Shown here piece by piece: positions 29,994 to 39,733 of a DNA stretch of 64,000 nt (position 1 is the stretch's first letter; the number at the start of each line of letters is the position of its first letter). The position numbers and the translations under genes are program-made. This DNA is from Noviluteimonas caseinilytica (GTDB lineage Bacteria; Pseudomonadota; Gammaproteobacteria; Xanthomonadales; Xanthomonadaceae). The stretch lies in the NCBI RefSeq assembly GCF_018406605.1, contig NZ_AP024545.1, forward strand, positions 2,480,001 to 2,544,000. The letters run 5' to 3'. Below the pieces are notes generated by a model. That model had not been told where the DNA came from. It did no database searches and saw only the letters and a program-made list of their open reading frames with translations.

Positions 29994-30410
29994 AATGCCA
30001 AGCGAAACCATCACGATGCAGTCCACAGGACACGCGGGCACGCACAGCTCACACCCGGTGCACAGCGCGTCGATGACGGTGTGCATGCGCTTGCTCCCCC
30101 CGACGATCGCGTCGACTGGGCAGGCCTGGATGCACTTCGTGCAGCCGATGCAGTCGGCTTCGACCACCAGCGCGACGATCGGCGGCTTGTGCGTGCCGCG
30201 TTCGCGGTCGTAGGGTTTCGCGGGCACGTGCAGCGCGTGCGCCAATGCACGCGCGCCGGCATCGCCGCCGGGCGGGCAACGATCGACGTCCGCTTCGCCA
30301 CGCGCCATCGCGTCGGCATACGGACGACAACCCGCGAACCCGCACTGGCCGCATTGGGTCTGCGGCAACAGGCGATCGAGGCGTTCGACGAGATCGATGG
30401 CGATGGCCAT
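29970..30410 (-). CDS. rnfB: RnfB-like ferredoxin
   Basis: This 146-aa iron-sulfur protein has an N-terminal CGQCGFAGC [4Fe-4S] motif and two ferredoxin motifs, [16 protein letters not shown] and [16 protein letters not shown]. Rnf/Rsx B subunits normally begin with a membrane-anchoring helix; this one starts [21 protein letters not shown] with none, so it is probably soluble. No other rnf genes are in view. It begins 8 bp after the metG stop. The last seven codons and stop (PAEARLE) lie in the repeat arm that ends here, so its C-terminus was apparently replaced. Confidence 0.85.
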   Translation of the reverse strand: MAIAIDLVERLDRLLPQTQCGQCGFAGCRPYADAMARGEADVDRCPPGGDAGARALAHALHVPAKPYDRERGTHKPPIVALVVEADCIGCTKCIQACPVDAIVGGSKRMHTVIDALCTGCELCVPACPVDCIVMVSLGIPAEARLE

Positions 30411-30418
30411 CGACAGGC

Positions 30419-32482
30419 TCACTTCACCGGCGAACCGGCCGGTGCATCGGGGGCGTCGAGCAGGTGCAGGCCGCCGCCATCGACGCCGGCGGACAGGATC
30501 ATCCCTTCGCTCACGCCGAAGCGCATCTTGCGCGGCGCCAGGTTGGCAATGAACACGACGTTGCGGCCCACGAGCGCCGCGGGATCGCCGTAGGACGCGC
30601 GGATGCCGGAGAAGATCTGGCGCTTGCCGAGGTCGCCGGCATCGAGTTCGAAGCGCAGCAGCTTGTCGGAGCCTTCGACGAACTCGCACGCGAGCACCTT
30701 CGCCACGCGCAGGTCGAGCTTCGCGAAATCGTCGATGCCGATGTGCGCGGCGGCGGCGGCCGCGGGTGCGGCGGCCTCCACCTTCGGCGCGGGCTTCGCG
30801 GCGGGCGTGGCGGCGACGGGCGCGGTGCCGCCCATGGTGTCCTTGCTGGCGTCGGTCATCTGGTCGATCTGCTTCGGGTCGATGCGGGTGAAGAGGGGGG
30901 CGTACGCGTTGATGCGGCGGCCGAGGAGCGGCTGCGCGAGGTCGTCCCATCGGGCGACCGGCGCGGCGAGGAAGGCTTCGGCATGGCCGGCCAGCTTCGG
31001 CAACACGGGCTTGAGCATCGCGCACAGCACGCGGAACAGGTTGATGCCCTGCGTGCACACGGCCTGCAGTTGCGCATCGCTGCCGTCCTGCTTCGCGAGC
31101 ACCCACGGCTTGGTTTCGTCGATGTAGCGATTGGCTTCGTCGGCCAGCGCCATCGCGTGGCGCAGCACGGCGGCCGGCTGGTTGGCGTCGTACGCCGCGA
31201 CGATGGATGGGATCGCGTCGACGAAGCGCTGGTACATCGCCGGCTCCGGCAATGCATCGGCGAGCTGCCCGCCGAAGCGCTTGTCGATGAAGCCCGCGCA
31301 GCGGCTGGCCAGGTTGACGAACTTGCCGACGAGGTCGGCGTTCACGCGCGCGACGAAGTCCTGCAGGTTGAGGTCGAGGTCATCGACGCCACCGCCGGAC
31401 TTGGCCGCGAAGTAGTAACGCAGCGCTTCCGCATCCAGGCCGCTGTCGAGGTACGTGCGCGCCATGACGAACGTGCCGCGCGACTTGGACATCTTCGCGC
31501 CGTCGACGGTGAGGTAGCCGTTGACGTGCAGCTTCGTCGGCGCGCGGAAGCCCGCGCCGTGCAGCACCGCCGGCCAGAACAGGCCGTGGAAGTTCACGAT
31601 GTCCTTGCCGATGAAGTGGTGCAGCTCCGCGTCGCTGTCGTGCGCCAGGTATTCCATCCAGTTCGCGCCTTCGCGCTCGCACAGCACCTGCAACGCGGAC
31701 AGATAGCCGATCGGCGCATCCAGCCACACGTAGAAATACTTGCCGGGATGCCCCGGGATCTGGAACCCGAAATACGGCGCATCGCGCGAGATGTCCCACG
31801 CGCGCAAACCGCCTTCGGCGTCGAGCCATTCGAGCAGCTTGGCTTTCACGCCCGGGATCGCTACGTCGCCGTCGAGCCACGTGCGCAGGAAATCGCTGAA
31901 CGTGCCGACTTCGAAGAAGAAGTGCTCGGAGTCGCGCAGTTCGGGCGTGGCACCGCTGAGGACGGAGCGCGGTTCCTTCAGGTCCGTCGGCGCGTACGTC
32001 GCACCGCAGTTTTCGCAGTTGTCGCCGTACTGGTCCGGCGTGCCGCAGTTCGGGCAGGTGCCCTTGATGTAGCGGTCGGGCAGGAACATGCCCTTGGCCG
32101 GATCGTAGAACTGCGCCACGTTGCGGTGCGCGATGTGTCCCGTCGCATCCAGGCGCGCGAAGATCGCTTCGGTCAGCGCGCGGTTGTGCGGCGAATTGGT
32201 GGAATCGTAGTGGTCGAAGGCGACGTGGAATTCGGCGAAGTCGCGTTCGTGCTGCGCCTGGATGCCGGCGATGAAGGTTTCCGGCGTGACGCCGGCCTTC
32301 TCCGCGGCGAGCATGATCGGCGTGCCGTGCGTGTCGTCGGCGCACACGAAGCGCACCTTGTGGCCCGACATGCGCCGCGCACGCACCCAGATGTCGCCCT
32401 GGATGTACCCGACCAGGTGGCCGAGGTGCAGGGGTCCGTTGGCGTAGGGCAGGGCGCAGCTGACGGCGACGTGGCGGGTCAT
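30419..32482 (-). CDS. metG: Methionine--tRNA ligase
   Basis: This 687-aa class I synthetase has the HIGH-type motif HLGH (residues 19-22) after [11 protein letters not shown], a zinc knuckle ([18 protein letters not shown]) and KMSKS near residue 330. The C-terminal tRNA-binding domain spans about the last 110 residues ([15 protein letters not shown] to the end) after an Ala/Pro linker. It charges initiator and elongator tRNA-Met. rnfB is downstream; mrp and dcd lie upstream on the other strand, an order known from Pseudomonas. An AATAAT-like -10 lies near 32509-32515 and a heptamer repeat farther upstream. Confidence 0.97.
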   Translation of the reverse strand: MTRHVAVSCALPYANGPLHLGHLVGYIQGDIWVRARRMSGHKVRFVCADDTHGTPIMLAAEKAGVTPETFIAGIQAQHERDFAEFHVAFDHYDSTNSPHNRALTEAIFARLDATGHIAHRNVAQFYDPAKGMFLPDRYIKGTCPNCGTPDQYGDNCENCGATYAPTDLKEPRSVLSGATPELRDSEHFFFEVGTFSDFLRTWLDGDVAIPGVKAKLLEWLDAEGGLRAWDISRDAPYFGFQIPGHPGKYFYVWLDAPIGYLSALQVLCEREGANWMEYLAHDSDAELHHFIGKDIVNFHGLFWPAVLHGAGFRAPTKLHVNGYLTVDGAKMSKSRGTFVMARTYLDSGLDAEALRYYFAAKSGGGVDDLDLNLQDFVARVNADLVGKFVNLASRCAGFIDKRFGGQLADALPEPAMYQRFVDAIPSIVAAYDANQPAAVLRHAMALADEANRYIDETKPWVLAKQDGSDAQLQAVCTQGINLFRVLCAMLKPVLPKLAGHAEAFLAAPVARWDDLAQPLLGRRINAYAPLFTRIDPKQIDQMTDASKDTMGGTAPVAATPAAKPAPKVEAAAPAAAAAAHIGIDDFAKLDLRVAKVLACEFVEGSDKLLRFELDAGDLGKRQIFSGIRASYGDPAALVGRNVVFIANLAPRKMRFGVSEGMILSAGVDGGGLHLLDAPDAPAGSPVK

Positions 32483-32556
32483 GGGCGTGGCGAAACTGGG
32501 GGCCGGGGATTATTGCATGGGGGGGTGAGCGAGGCCCGGCGTCGAGTGCCGAGAGC

Positions 32557-32605
32557 GGGAACAGGGAACAGGGAACAGGGAACAGGGAACAGGGAACAGG
32601 GAACG
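32557..32605. repeat. (GGGAACA)7 tandem repeat
   Basis: Seven tandem copies of the heptamer GGGAACA (the last ends in G) occur between the DUF2147 gene and metG. A related sequence in inverse (CCCCGTTCCCCGTTCCC) follows at about 32615-32633, so the tract can fold back. Copy number may vary by slippage. Confidence 0.9.
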
Positions 32606-32654
32606 TCAATTCCTTCCCCGTTCCCCGTTCCCGCCTTTTGCATCCCCAAAAAGC

Positions 32655-32676
32655 AAACGGCCCCTTCCGGGGCCGT
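32655..32676 (-). terminator. Terminator of the DUF2147 gene
   Basis: A perfect 8-bp stem (32657-32664/32669-32676, loop TTCC) is followed on the minus strand by TTTGCTTTTTG. Confidence 0.75.
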
Positions 32677-32702
32677 CGCCATTCGATCGGAACGACGCGC
32701 GG

Positions 32703-33137
32703 TTACTCGCGCGTCCACTCCTGGTGCTTGCAGATGAAGCTCACGCAGCCGTAGACGTTGAGCTTCTTGCCGCCGTCGACCAGTTCGGCCTTCGACTTGT
32801 AGGTCTTGCCGTTGGAGAGCTTGAGGACCGTGCCGCTGTCCCAGGCGCTGGCGCCGTCGGGCTTGAGGTTCCAGACGATGACCATGCCCTTCATCGGCTT
32901 GCCCTTGGCAGCGCCCGTGCAGGCATCGCACTTGGCGTCCGGGGCGAACAGCGTGTCGACGACCTTCGCGGCGATCGTGCCGCCCTTGGCCTCGTACACC
33001 TCGACGATCAGGCGCGGCTTGCCGGTTTCTTCGTCATAGGTCTTCCAGCGGCCGACCGGCGAGGTCTGGGCCGACGCGATCAGCGCGGCGCCGAACAGCG
33101 GCAGCGCGAGCAGCGACGCGAAAAGCTTGGTGCGCAT
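32703..33137 (-). CDS. DUF2147-family secreted protein
   Basis: This 144-aa protein has a signal peptide (MRTKLFASLLALPLFGAALIASAQ) and the DUF2147 core: SPVGRWKTYDEETGKPRLIV, GKPMKGMVIVWNLKPDGASAWDSGTVLKLSNGKTYKSK and GKKLNVYGCVSFICKHQEWTR. The cysteine pair CDAC and the C-terminal cysteines may form disulfides. It is expected to be periplasmic; the function is unknown. The start ATG 33137 follows GGGAGGGG. It is divergent from mrp. Confidence 0.88.
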   Translation of the reverse strand: MRTKLFASLLALPLFGAALIASAQTSPVGRWKTYDEETGKPRLIVEVYEAKGGTIAAKVVDTLFAPDAKCDACTGAAKGKPMKGMVIVWNLKPDGASAWDSGTVLKLSNGKTYKSKAELVDGGKKLNVYGCVSFICKHQEWTRE

Positions 33138-33325
33138 GGACCCCTCCCAGGGAATGCAATGTGTTGTGTCGGATGCGCCCCCGTATGGCGACGCGCGGCC
33201 TTTATACCCCAAGTGCCATGGCCCGACGGAAGGGGGCGGCCGCCCGTTGCGTCGGCGTTGGGCCGCGTGAGCGTCGCCGACTCGGTACCATGCCGCGCTT
33301 CCCCCGCACCTTCGAAGCACGCCGC

Positions 33326-34201
33326 ATGAGCAGCATCCCCCGCAGGCCCGCCACCGCGCACGCCGTGCAGCCCGGCCTCAAGCCGCTGCCGCGCATCCGG
33401 AACCTGATCGCCGTCGGATCGGGCAAGGGCGGGGTGGGGAAATCGACCACCGCGGTGAACCTGGCGCTGGCCATCGCCGCCGAAGGCGCGCGCGTGGGCG
33501 TGCTCGATGCCGACGTGTACGGCCCGAGCATCCCGACGATGCTGGGCCTCACCGGCCGCCCCGACAGCCCCGACGGCAAGCAGATCGTGCCGATGCGCGC
33601 GCACGGCATCGAAGCGATGTCGATCGGCCTGATGATCGAAGAAGACTCGCCGCTGATCTGGCGCGGCCCGATGGCCACCTCCGCGCTCACGCAGTTGCTC
33701 GAGCAGACCCTGTGGGGCGGCGCGGGCGAAGACGCGCAGCTGGATTACCTCATCGTCGACCTGCCGCCGGGCACGGGCGACATCCAGCTCACGCTGGCGC
33801 AGAAGATCCCGGTCGCCGGCGCCGTCATCGTCACCACGCCGCAGGACGTGGCCACGCTCGACGCGCGCAAGGCGCTGAAGATGTTCGAGAAGGTGCACGT
33901 GCCGGTGCTCGGCCTGGTCGAGAACATGGCGGTGCACGTGTGCTCGAACTGCGGCCACGTCGAACACCTGTTCGGCCAGGGCGGCGGCCAGCGCATCGCC
34001 GCGCAGTACGGCGTGCCGCTGCTGGGGTCGCTGCCCCTGGACATCGGCATCCGCGAGCAGGGCGACGTGGGCACGCCGATCTTCGCGTTCGCCCCCGATT
34101 CGGCCGCGGCCGAGGCCTACCGCGCAACGGCGCGGGCCCTGCTGGCCGAACTCGAAAAGCGGCCGCGCGCGCAGGTCTCGCTGGGCGCCCAGCTGCTCTG
34201 A
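33326..34201 (+). CDS. apbC: Iron-sulfur cluster carrier protein Mrp/ApbC
   Basis: This 291-aa P-loop ATPase of the Mrp/NBP35 group holds and transfers Fe-S clusters. The deviant Walker A GSGKGGVGKST is near residue 36, and CSNCGH provides the bridging-cluster cysteines. The N-terminal MIP18/DUF59 domain found in longer Mrp proteins is missing. ATG 33326 is chosen because an ATG at 33290 overlaps a TACCAT -10-like element (33286-33291). dcd follows after 47 bp with its own -10. Confidence 0.94.
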   Translation: MSSIPRRPATAHAVQPGLKPLPRIRNLIAVGSGKGGVGKSTTAVNLALAIAAEGARVGVLDADVYGPSIPTMLGLTGRPDSPDGKQIVPMRAHGIEAMSIGLMIEEDSPLIWRGPMATSALTQLLEQTLWGGAGEDAQLDYLIVDLPPGTGDIQLTLAQKIPVAGAVIVTTPQDVATLDARKALKMFEKVHVPVLGLVENMAVHVCSNCGHVEHLFGQGGGQRIAAQYGVPLLGSLPLDIGIREQGDVGTPIFAFAPDSAAAEAYRATARALLAELEKRPRAQVSLGAQLL

Positions 34202-34204
34202 CGC

Positions 34205-34212
34205 TTTAGAAT
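34205..34212 (+). promoter_or_regulatory. -10 element of dcd
   Basis: TTTAGAAT lies just after the apbC stop, about 36 bases before the dcd ATG. Confidence 0.4.
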
Positions 34213-34248
34213 CCCGCCCTTTCCGCCCCAAGACGGACCCCGACCCGA

Positions 34249-34818
34249 ATGAGCATCAAGAGCGACCGCTGGATCCGACGCATGGCCGAACAGCACGCCA
34301 TGATCGAACCGTTCGAACCGGGCCAGTGCAAGGTGGCCGCCGACGGCCAGCGCATCGTCAGCTACGGCACGTCCAGCTACGGCTACGACGTGCGCTGCTC
34401 GCGCGAGTTCAAGGTCTTCACCAACATCAATTCAACGATCGTCGACCCGAAGCATTTCGATTCCGGCAGCTTCGTCGACATCGAATCGGACGTGTGCATC
34501 ATCCCGCCGAATTCGTTCGCGCTGGCGCGCACCGTCGAATACTTCCGCATCCCGCGCGACACGCTGGTGGTGTGCCTGGGCAAGAGCACGTACGCCCGCT
34601 GCGGCATCATCGTCAACGTCACGCCGCTCGAACCCGAATGGGAAGGCCACGTCACGCTGGAGTTCTCCAACACCACGCCGCTGCCGGCGCGCATCTACGC
34701 CAACGAAGGCGTGGCGCAGATGCTGTTCTTCCAGAGCGACGAAGTCTGCGAGACCTCGTACAAGGACCGCGGCGGCAAGTACCAGGGCCAGAAGGGCGTG
34801 ACGCTGCCCCGCACCTAG
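34249..34818 (+). CDS. dcd: dCTP deaminase
   Basis: This 189-aa trimeric enzyme deaminates dCTP to dUTP, the main route to dTMP precursors in such bacteria. Conserved segments are [71 protein letters not shown] (with the catalytic Glu) and the C-terminal [18 protein letters not shown]. Its TAG stop shares the palindrome CTAG (34815-34818) with the stop of the convergent neighbour. Confidence 0.98.
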   Translation: MSIKSDRWIRRMAEQHAMIEPFEPGQCKVAADGQRIVSYGTSSYGYDVRCSREFKVFTNINSTIVDPKHFDSGSFVDIESDVCIIPPNSFALARTVEYFRIPRDTLVVCLGKSTYARCGIIVNVTPLEPEWEGHVTLEFSNTTPLPARIYANEGVAQMLFFQSDEVCETSYKDRGGKYQGQKGVTLPRT

Positions 34819-35105
34819 GGCTTCTGGTACGTCACGAAGAAGCCCTGCAGGTCGCCGTTCTCGATGTACGGCTCGACGCTCACGACCTTGTAGCCGTGCT
34901 GCGCGAACGCGTTGTGCGCGCGGCTGAGCGCATTGGCCGCGCCCTGGTTGCGGAAGCCCCAGCTGGCGTCGACCCAGATGGTCGCGGCCTGCAAGCCGGT
35001 GCGTTGCGCTTCGGCGGCGGCGTCTTCGGGTTTCTTGTCGAACAGGCCCGCGTGTGCGGGCAGCGTGCAGGCGAGCAGCACGGCGAGCAACAACGATTTG
35101 CGCAT
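34815..35105 (-). CDS. Small secreted protein of unknown function
   Basis: This 96-aa protein has a clear signal peptide ([22 protein letters not shown]). The mature part is about 77 residues ([66 protein letters not shown]); the alternation of strand- and helix-like stretches suggests a small alpha/beta domain. I do not recognise the family with confidence. The ATG overlaps the stop of the HIT gene by one base, and the stop overlaps dcd by four bases. Confidence 0.75.
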   Translation of the reverse strand: MRKSLLLAVLLACTLPAHAGLFDKKPEDAAAEAQRTGLQAATIWVDASWGFRNQGAANALSRAHNAFAQHGYKVVSVEPYIENGDLQGFFVTYQKP

Positions 35106-35533
35106 CAGGCGTCTCCGGATTCCAGGCGCGACCGTAGCATGCGCATCCGTTCCACCAGCGCCTCCATCGAGTAGGGCCGCGCCGCGGTCATGCCCCAGAC
35201 GGGTTTCGGCCAGGCGATGTCGTCGTGGAAGCGCGCGATCACGTGCACGTGCAGTTGCGGCACGAGATTGCCGAGCGCGGCCACGTTCAACTTCTGCGGG
35301 CGGAACACCTGCAGCAGGCGTGCGGCGCGATCGATCTCCTGCATCAATGTCGCCTGCTGCGCGGCATCCAGGTCGGTGATCTCGGTGGCGTCCGCCACGC
35401 GCGGGACCAGGATCAGCCAGGGATGGTGGTCGTCGTCCATCAGGCGCAGTTCGCACAGCGGCCACGACGCCACCGGATGGGTGTCTTCCGACAACTGCGG
35501 ATGCAGCGACCACGGGAGTGGCTGCGCGGTCAT
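35105..35533 (-). CDS. HIT-domain protein
   Basis: This 142-aa histidine-triad superfamily protein is a likely nucleotide hydrolase or transferase. The active-site region reads [26 protein letters not shown], a QxHxH form in which the first His of the triad is Gln. N-terminal [20 protein letters not shown] forms the usual substrate-binding strand. It is joined to its neighbours by ATGA and TGATG overlaps, so the three minus-strand genes form one operon. Confidence 0.88.
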   Translation of the reverse strand: MTAQPLPWSLHPQLSEDTHPVASWPLCELRLMDDDHHPWLILVPRVADATEITDLDAAQQATLMQEIDRAARLLQVFRPQKLNVAALGNLVPQLHVHVIARFHDDIAWPKPVWGMTAARPYSMEALVERMRMLRSRLESGDA

Positions 35534-36198
35534 CGCAGGTTCGCCTCGAGGAAGGCGAGCGTGCGTTGCCAGGCCAGCGTCGCCGCTTCTGGCGCGTAGG
35601 CGTGCGGATCGACGTCGCGGTTGAACGCATGGCCTGCGTCGTCGTAGACGAACACCTGCGCCTGCGGTTGCAGCTTGCGATGCTTTTCGATGTCGTCCGG
35701 CGGGATCGAAGGATCCTTGCCGCCGAAATGGAACAGCAACGGCGCACCGGCCGTTTCGTCGAGGAACGGCACGCTGCGCGCGCCGTAGTAACCCACCGCC
35801 GGCAGTTGCAGCCGCGTGGCGCACAGGAAGGCGAGGGTGCCGCCCCAGCAGAACCCGACCGCGCCCACGCGCAGGCCTTCCATCTGCAGTTTTTCCGCCG
35901 CCGCGTTCAGCAGGTCCATCGCGCGCGGGATGCCCAGCGCGGCGGTGAGGGCGCGGCCGCGCTGCAGGTCGGCGTCGCTGTAGGTGAGCTCCACGCCGTG
36001 CTCCACCGGGTCGAACAGGGCCGGCGCCAGCGCCACGAAGCCCGCCGCGGCCAGCCGGTCGGCCACGCTGCGGATGTGCGCATTCACCCCGAAGATCTCC
36101 TGGATCACCAGCACCGCGCCCCGCGAGGGGCCCGTGGGTTCGGCCCGCCAGCCGCGGATCGGGCCGTGCGGGGTTTCCAGGTCGATCCAGCGATTCAC
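35530..36198 (-). CDS. Dienelactone hydrolase family protein
   Basis: This 222-aa alpha/beta hydrolase has a cysteine nucleophile in [30 protein letters not shown] at the N-terminus, and the C-terminal His in [11 protein letters not shown]. The family includes carboxymethylenebutenolidase, but the substrate is unknown. The start is GTG 36198 ([14 protein letters not shown]), preceded by AGGTG. It diverges from rimO. The stop overlaps the HIT start (ATGA). Confidence 0.9.
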   Translation of the reverse strand: MNRWIDLETPHGPIRGWRAEPTGPSRGAVLVIQEIFGVNAHIRSVADRLAAAGFVALAPALFDPVEHGVELTYSDADLQRGRALTAALGIPRAMDLLNAAAEKLQMEGLRVGAVGFCWGGTLAFLCATRLQLPAVGYYGARSVPFLDETAGAPLLFHFGGKDPSIPPDDIEKHRKLQPQAQVFVYDDAGHAFNRDVDPHAYAPEAATLAWQRTLAFLEANLR

Positions 36199-36263
36199 GG
36201 GCTGCACCTGAAGGCCGAGTGGGGGATTGATCCTACGCCGGCTGGCGGCCGGGCGCGCGCGAC

Positions 36264-36269
36264 TATAAT
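36264..36269 (+). promoter_or_regulatory. Consensus -10 of rimO
   Basis: A perfect TATAAT lies 31 bases before the rimO ATG. No good -35 is seen at normal spacing. Confidence 0.5.
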
Positions 36270-36300
36270 CCGCCGCCTTCGTCCCGCAGCAGCCCCCCGC

Positions 36301-37656
36301 ATGTCCGTCATTTCCAAGCCGAAACCCGCCGCCACCGGGGGCCGCGTCGGCTTCGTCAGCCTCGGCTGCCCGAAGGCGCTGGTCGATTCCGAGCGCATCC
36401 TCACGCAGCTGAAGGTCGAGGGCTACGACATCGTCCAGTCCTACGACGATGCCGACATCGTGGTGGTCAACACCTGCGGCTTCATCGACTCGGCGGTCAC
36501 CGAATCGCTCGATGCGATCGGCGAGGCGCTGGCGGAAAACGGCAAGGTCATCGTCACCGGGTGCCTGGGCAAGAAGCCCGAGCAGATCCGCGAAGCGCAT
36601 CCGGACGTGCTGTCGATCAGCGGCCCGCAAGATTACCAGAGCGTCATGACCGCGGTGCACGCCGCGCTGCCGCCGGCGCACGACCCGTTCCTGTCGCTCG
36701 TGCCCGACACCGGCATCAAGCTGACGCCGAAGCATTACGCGTACCTCAAGATTTCCGAAGGCTGCAACCACCGGTGCAGCTTCTGCATCATCCCGTCGAT
36801 GCGCGGCGACCTCGTGTCGCGCCCCGTCGACGACGTGTTGCGCGAAGCCGAGAAGCTCGCGATGGGCGGCGTGCGCGAATTGCTGGTGATCTCGCAGGAC
36901 ACCTCGGCTTACGGCGTGGACGTGAAGTACGCCGAGCGCACCTGGCGCGGCAAGCAGTACCAGACGCGCATGAAGACGCTGTGCGAAGGCCTGTCGGAAC
37001 TCGGCCTGTGGACGCGCCTGCACTACGTGTACCCGTACCCGCACGTCGACGACATCATCCCGCTGATGGCCGACGGCAAGCTGCTGCCGTACCTCGACAT
37101 CCCGTTCCAGCACGCCAGCCCGCGCATCCTCAAGCTGATGAAGCGGCCGGGTGCGGTGGAGAAGACGCTCGAGCGCATCCAGCGCTGGCGCGCAACGTGC
37201 CCGGAACTCGCGATCCGTTCGACCTTCATCGTCGGCTTCCCCGGCGAGACGGAAGCCGAATTCGAAACGCTGCTCGACTTCCTCGACGAAGCGCAGCTCG
37301 ACCGCGTCGGCGCGTTCGCGTACTCGCCGGTCGACGGCGCCACCGCGAATGCGTTGCCCGATCCGGTGCCGGAAGCCGTGAAGCAGGAGCGCCTCGCGCG
37401 CTTCATGGAACGGCAGGCGATGATTTCCGCCGATCGCCTGGAAGCGAAGGTCGGCACGGTGCAGCAGTGCCTGGTCGATGCGCTGGATGGTGAACTGGCG
37501 ATCGCGCGTTCGCGCTTCGATGCGCCGGAAATCGATGGCCTGGTGCAGATCCAGGACGGGCGCGACGCGGGCCTGAAGCCCGGCGATTTCGTCGACGTCG
37601 AAATCCTGGGCAGCGACGAACACGACCTGTTCGGCGAGACGTCCTACGCCGCGTAA
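36301..37656 (+). CDS. rimO: Ribosomal protein S12 methylthiotransferase
   Basis: This 451-aa radical-SAM enzyme adds a methylthio group to Asp89 of ribosomal protein S12. The N-terminal UPF0004 domain has three cysteines ([29 protein letters not shown]). The radical SAM motif is CNHRCSFC (in [20 protein letters not shown]), and a TRAM domain lies at the C-terminus (about the last 65 residues). Its 3' end overlaps the convergent greB by 13 bp; both proteins end in SYAA because the shared sequence is near-palindromic. Confidence 0.97.
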   Translation: MSVISKPKPAATGGRVGFVSLGCPKALVDSERILTQLKVEGYDIVQSYDDADIVVVNTCGFIDSAVTESLDAIGEALAENGKVIVTGCLGKKPEQIREAHPDVLSISGPQDYQSVMTAVHAALPPAHDPFLSLVPDTGIKLTPKHYAYLKISEGCNHRCSFCIIPSMRGDLVSRPVDDVLREAEKLAMGGVRELLVISQDTSAYGVDVKYAERTWRGKQYQTRMKTLCEGLSELGLWTRLHYVYPYPHVDDIIPLMADGKLLPYLDIPFQHASPRILKLMKRPGAVEKTLERIQRWRATCPELAIRSTFIVGFPGETEAEFETLLDFLDEAQLDRVGAFAYSPVDGATANALPDPVPEAVKQERLARFMERQAMISADRLEAKVGTVQQCLVDALDGELAIARSRFDAPEIDGLVQIQDGRDAGLKPGDFVDVEILGSDEHDLFGETSYAA

Positions 37657-38147
37657 CTGACCTCGACGATCACGTAGCGCGCCGGCCCGCCCGGCAGCAC
37701 GGCTTCGAATTCGTCGTCCACGCGCTTCTTGAGCATCGCGCGCGCCAACGGCGAGTCCACGCTGATCCATCCGAGCTTCGCGTCGGTCTCGTCGGGGCCG
37801 ACGATGCGATAGCGCTGCGTTTCCCCGCTGGTGGCGTGTTCGATCTCGACCTGCGCGCCGAAGTACACGGCCTCGCGATCCGCGGGCACGGTGTCCACCA
37901 CGCGCAAGGATTCCAGGCGTTTGGACAGGTACCGCACGCGCCGGTCGATCTCGCCCAGCTGCTTCTTGCGATACGTGTACTCGGCGTTCTCCGAGCGGTC
38001 GCCCTCGGCCGCGGCGGCGGCCAGCGCCTTGACCACCTCGGGGCGCTTGCGGCGCCACAACTCGTCGAGTTCCGCCTTCAGGCGTGCGTGCCCGTCGGGC
38101 GTGATCAACGCGGTGCTTTTCTCGGCGGGTGGTCGCCAGCGACCCAT
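37644..38147 (-). CDS. greB: Transcript cleavage factor GreB
   Basis: This 167-aa factor enters the RNA polymerase secondary channel and stimulates cleavage of backtracked RNA. The N-terminal coiled-coil begins [22 protein letters not shown]. The tip loop [10 protein letters not shown] carries the acidic residues that position magnesium. The C-terminal FKBP-like domain includes [21 protein letters not shown] and [12 protein letters not shown]. The strongly basic [23 protein letters not shown] favours GreB over GreA. Confidence 0.94.
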   Translation of the reverse strand: MGRWRPPAEKSTALITPDGHARLKAELDELWRRKRPEVVKALAAAAAEGDRSENAEYTYRKKQLGEIDRRVRYLSKRLESLRVVDTVPADREAVYFGAQVEIEHATSGETQRYRIVGPDETDAKLGWISVDSPLARAMLKKRVDDEFEAVLPGGPARYVIVEVSYAA

Positions 38148-38251
38148 GCGCAGGATTCCAATGACGGCCTGTGCTTATGCCAAGTCGGCGCGCCGCGATC
38201 AAGCGCGGCGGTGCGCTTGCGCGGCCGACGGCGTTCGCGGACGCTTGCCGC

Positions 38252-39712
38252 ATGCTGATCCTGCCGCTGCATCGCCCGCTCACGCGCGCGACCTTCCCCG
38301 TGGTCACGGCCTTGCTGTTGCTGGCCAACGTGATCGTGTATTTCGGTTTCCAGTGGGGCGACGACGCCAAGCTGGAAGCCGCGCTCGTGCAGTACGAGCA
38401 GTCCGGCCTGGCCCGGCTGGAAGTGCCCGCGTACGAACGCTGGGTGGAAACGCGCGGCGGACGCGGCAAGGCGCTCGACGCCCTGCGCGCGGCGCCGGAC
38501 GACAAGCGCGGCCCGCTGGTCGCGCGCGAAACGCTCTTCGATCCGGATTACGAACGCGCGCTGCAAACCGGCACGCCGTTCGCCGATGCGAAGGACTTCG
38601 CTGCGTGGAAACCCTTGCGCGCCCGCTACGACGCGCAGCTCGAAGACATCTTCACGTGGCGGCACGTCGCGCGCGCCAGCGAATTCGACCTGGGCCGCAT
38701 GCTGGCTTCCACGTTCCTGCATGCCGATCCGTTGCACCTGTTCGGGAACATGCTGTTCCTCGTCGCGCTGGGCCTGCTGGTGGAAGGCGCGATCGGGCCG
38801 TGGCGCTTCCTCGTCGTGTACGTGCTCGGTGGCCTGGGGGCCAGCGCGGCCTCGCTCGCCTGGCACTGGGGCGAAGCGACCGCGGGCCTCGGCGCGTCGG
38901 GCGCCATCGCGGCGCTGATGGGCGCGTTCTGTTTCATCTGGGGCCGGCAGCGCGTGCGGTTCTTCTTCTGGATCGGCGTGTGGTTCGATTACGTGCGCGC
39001 GCCGGCGTTGTGGTTGTTCCCGGCGTGGCTGGGGTGGGAAGTGTTCAACCTGCTCACGCAGGACGATGCGCGCGTCGCGTTCGAAGCGCACGCGGGCGGC
39101 CTGGTGACCGGCGCCGTGCTGGGCTGGGCGTTGTCTGCGACGGGGCAGGTGCGCCAGGCCTTCCTGCGCGACGAGGATCCCGCGGCGGCGCGTGACGATC
39201 GCTGGGAGCGCGCGCAGCGCCACATCGGCCGCATGCAGCTGGCGGAAGCCGATGCGTTGCTGGAAACGCTGGCGGCCGAGCAGCCGCAGCGCGTCGACGT
39301 GCGCATCGCGCGCTATCGCGTCGCGCGCAACGGCGGGCGCGCAGCGAATGCACTGGAACGCGCGATGGACGCGTTGTCGATCGATGCGCGCGACGTGGCC
39401 TCCGCGACGGCGCAGGTCGGGTTGCTGGACGAACTGGATGCGCAGGCGATCGCACTGCCGGCGTCGCTGCGCCTGTCATTGGCGCAACGCTTCCTCGCGA
39501 TGCAGTGGCCCGATGCGGCGGAACACGCCTTGCAAGGCCTGCCGGCCGATGAAGTCGTCCCGGAACAATCGCAGCGCTGGTTCGAAGTCGCGCTGCGCTA
39601 CCGCGACGCAGGCGCGCACGACGCGCACCTGCGTTGCCTGCGCCTGCTCGCACAACGCCACCCGGGACAACCGCAGGCGGCGAAGGCGCGCTTCCTGCTC
39701 GAACAGGCCTGA
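38252..39712 (+). CDS. Rhomboid-family intramembrane serine protease with helical-repeat tail
   Basis: This 486-aa inner-membrane protein has a rhomboid core with catalytic Ser216 in GLGASGAIAALMG and His280 in FEAHAGGLVTG; the loop HADPLHLFGNMLFLVALG is also typical. A large soluble insert (about residues 35-145) follows the first membrane helix. The last ~180 residues (ERAQRHIGRMQLAEADALLETL onward) look like TPR repeats, probably cytoplasmic. ATG 38252 is selected because the first TM helix follows directly. The substrate is unknown. Confidence 0.88.
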   Translation: MLILPLHRPLTRATFPVVTALLLLANVIVYFGFQWGDDAKLEAALVQYEQSGLARLEVPAYERWVETRGGRGKALDALRAAPDDKRGPLVARETLFDPDYERALQTGTPFADAKDFAAWKPLRARYDAQLEDIFTWRHVARASEFDLGRMLASTFLHADPLHLFGNMLFLVALGLLVEGAIGPWRFLVVYVLGGLGASAASLAWHWGEATAGLGASGAIAALMGAFCFIWGRQRVRFFFWIGVWFDYVRAPALWLFPAWLGWEVFNLLTQDDARVAFEAHAGGLVTGAVLGWALSATGQVRQAFLRDEDPAAARDDRWERAQRHIGRMQLAEADALLETLAAEQPQRVDVRIARYRVARNGGRAANALERAMDALSIDARDVASATAQVGLLDELDAQAIALPASLRLSLAQRFLAMQWPDAAEHALQGLPADEVVPEQSQRWFEVALRYRDAGAHDAHLRCLRLLAQRHPGQPQAAKARFLLEQA

Positions 39713-39733
39713 CGCACGACGCGATCGCGGGCC

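Noticed and set aside
32557..32605. Tandem repeats as a possible CRISPR array
   Set aside because: The unit is 7 bp with no spacers, and no cas genes are present.
30245..32737. Long plus-strand open frame opposite metG
   Set aside because: It is a shadow of metG; its end runs through the heptamer repeat, giving a repetitive peptide.
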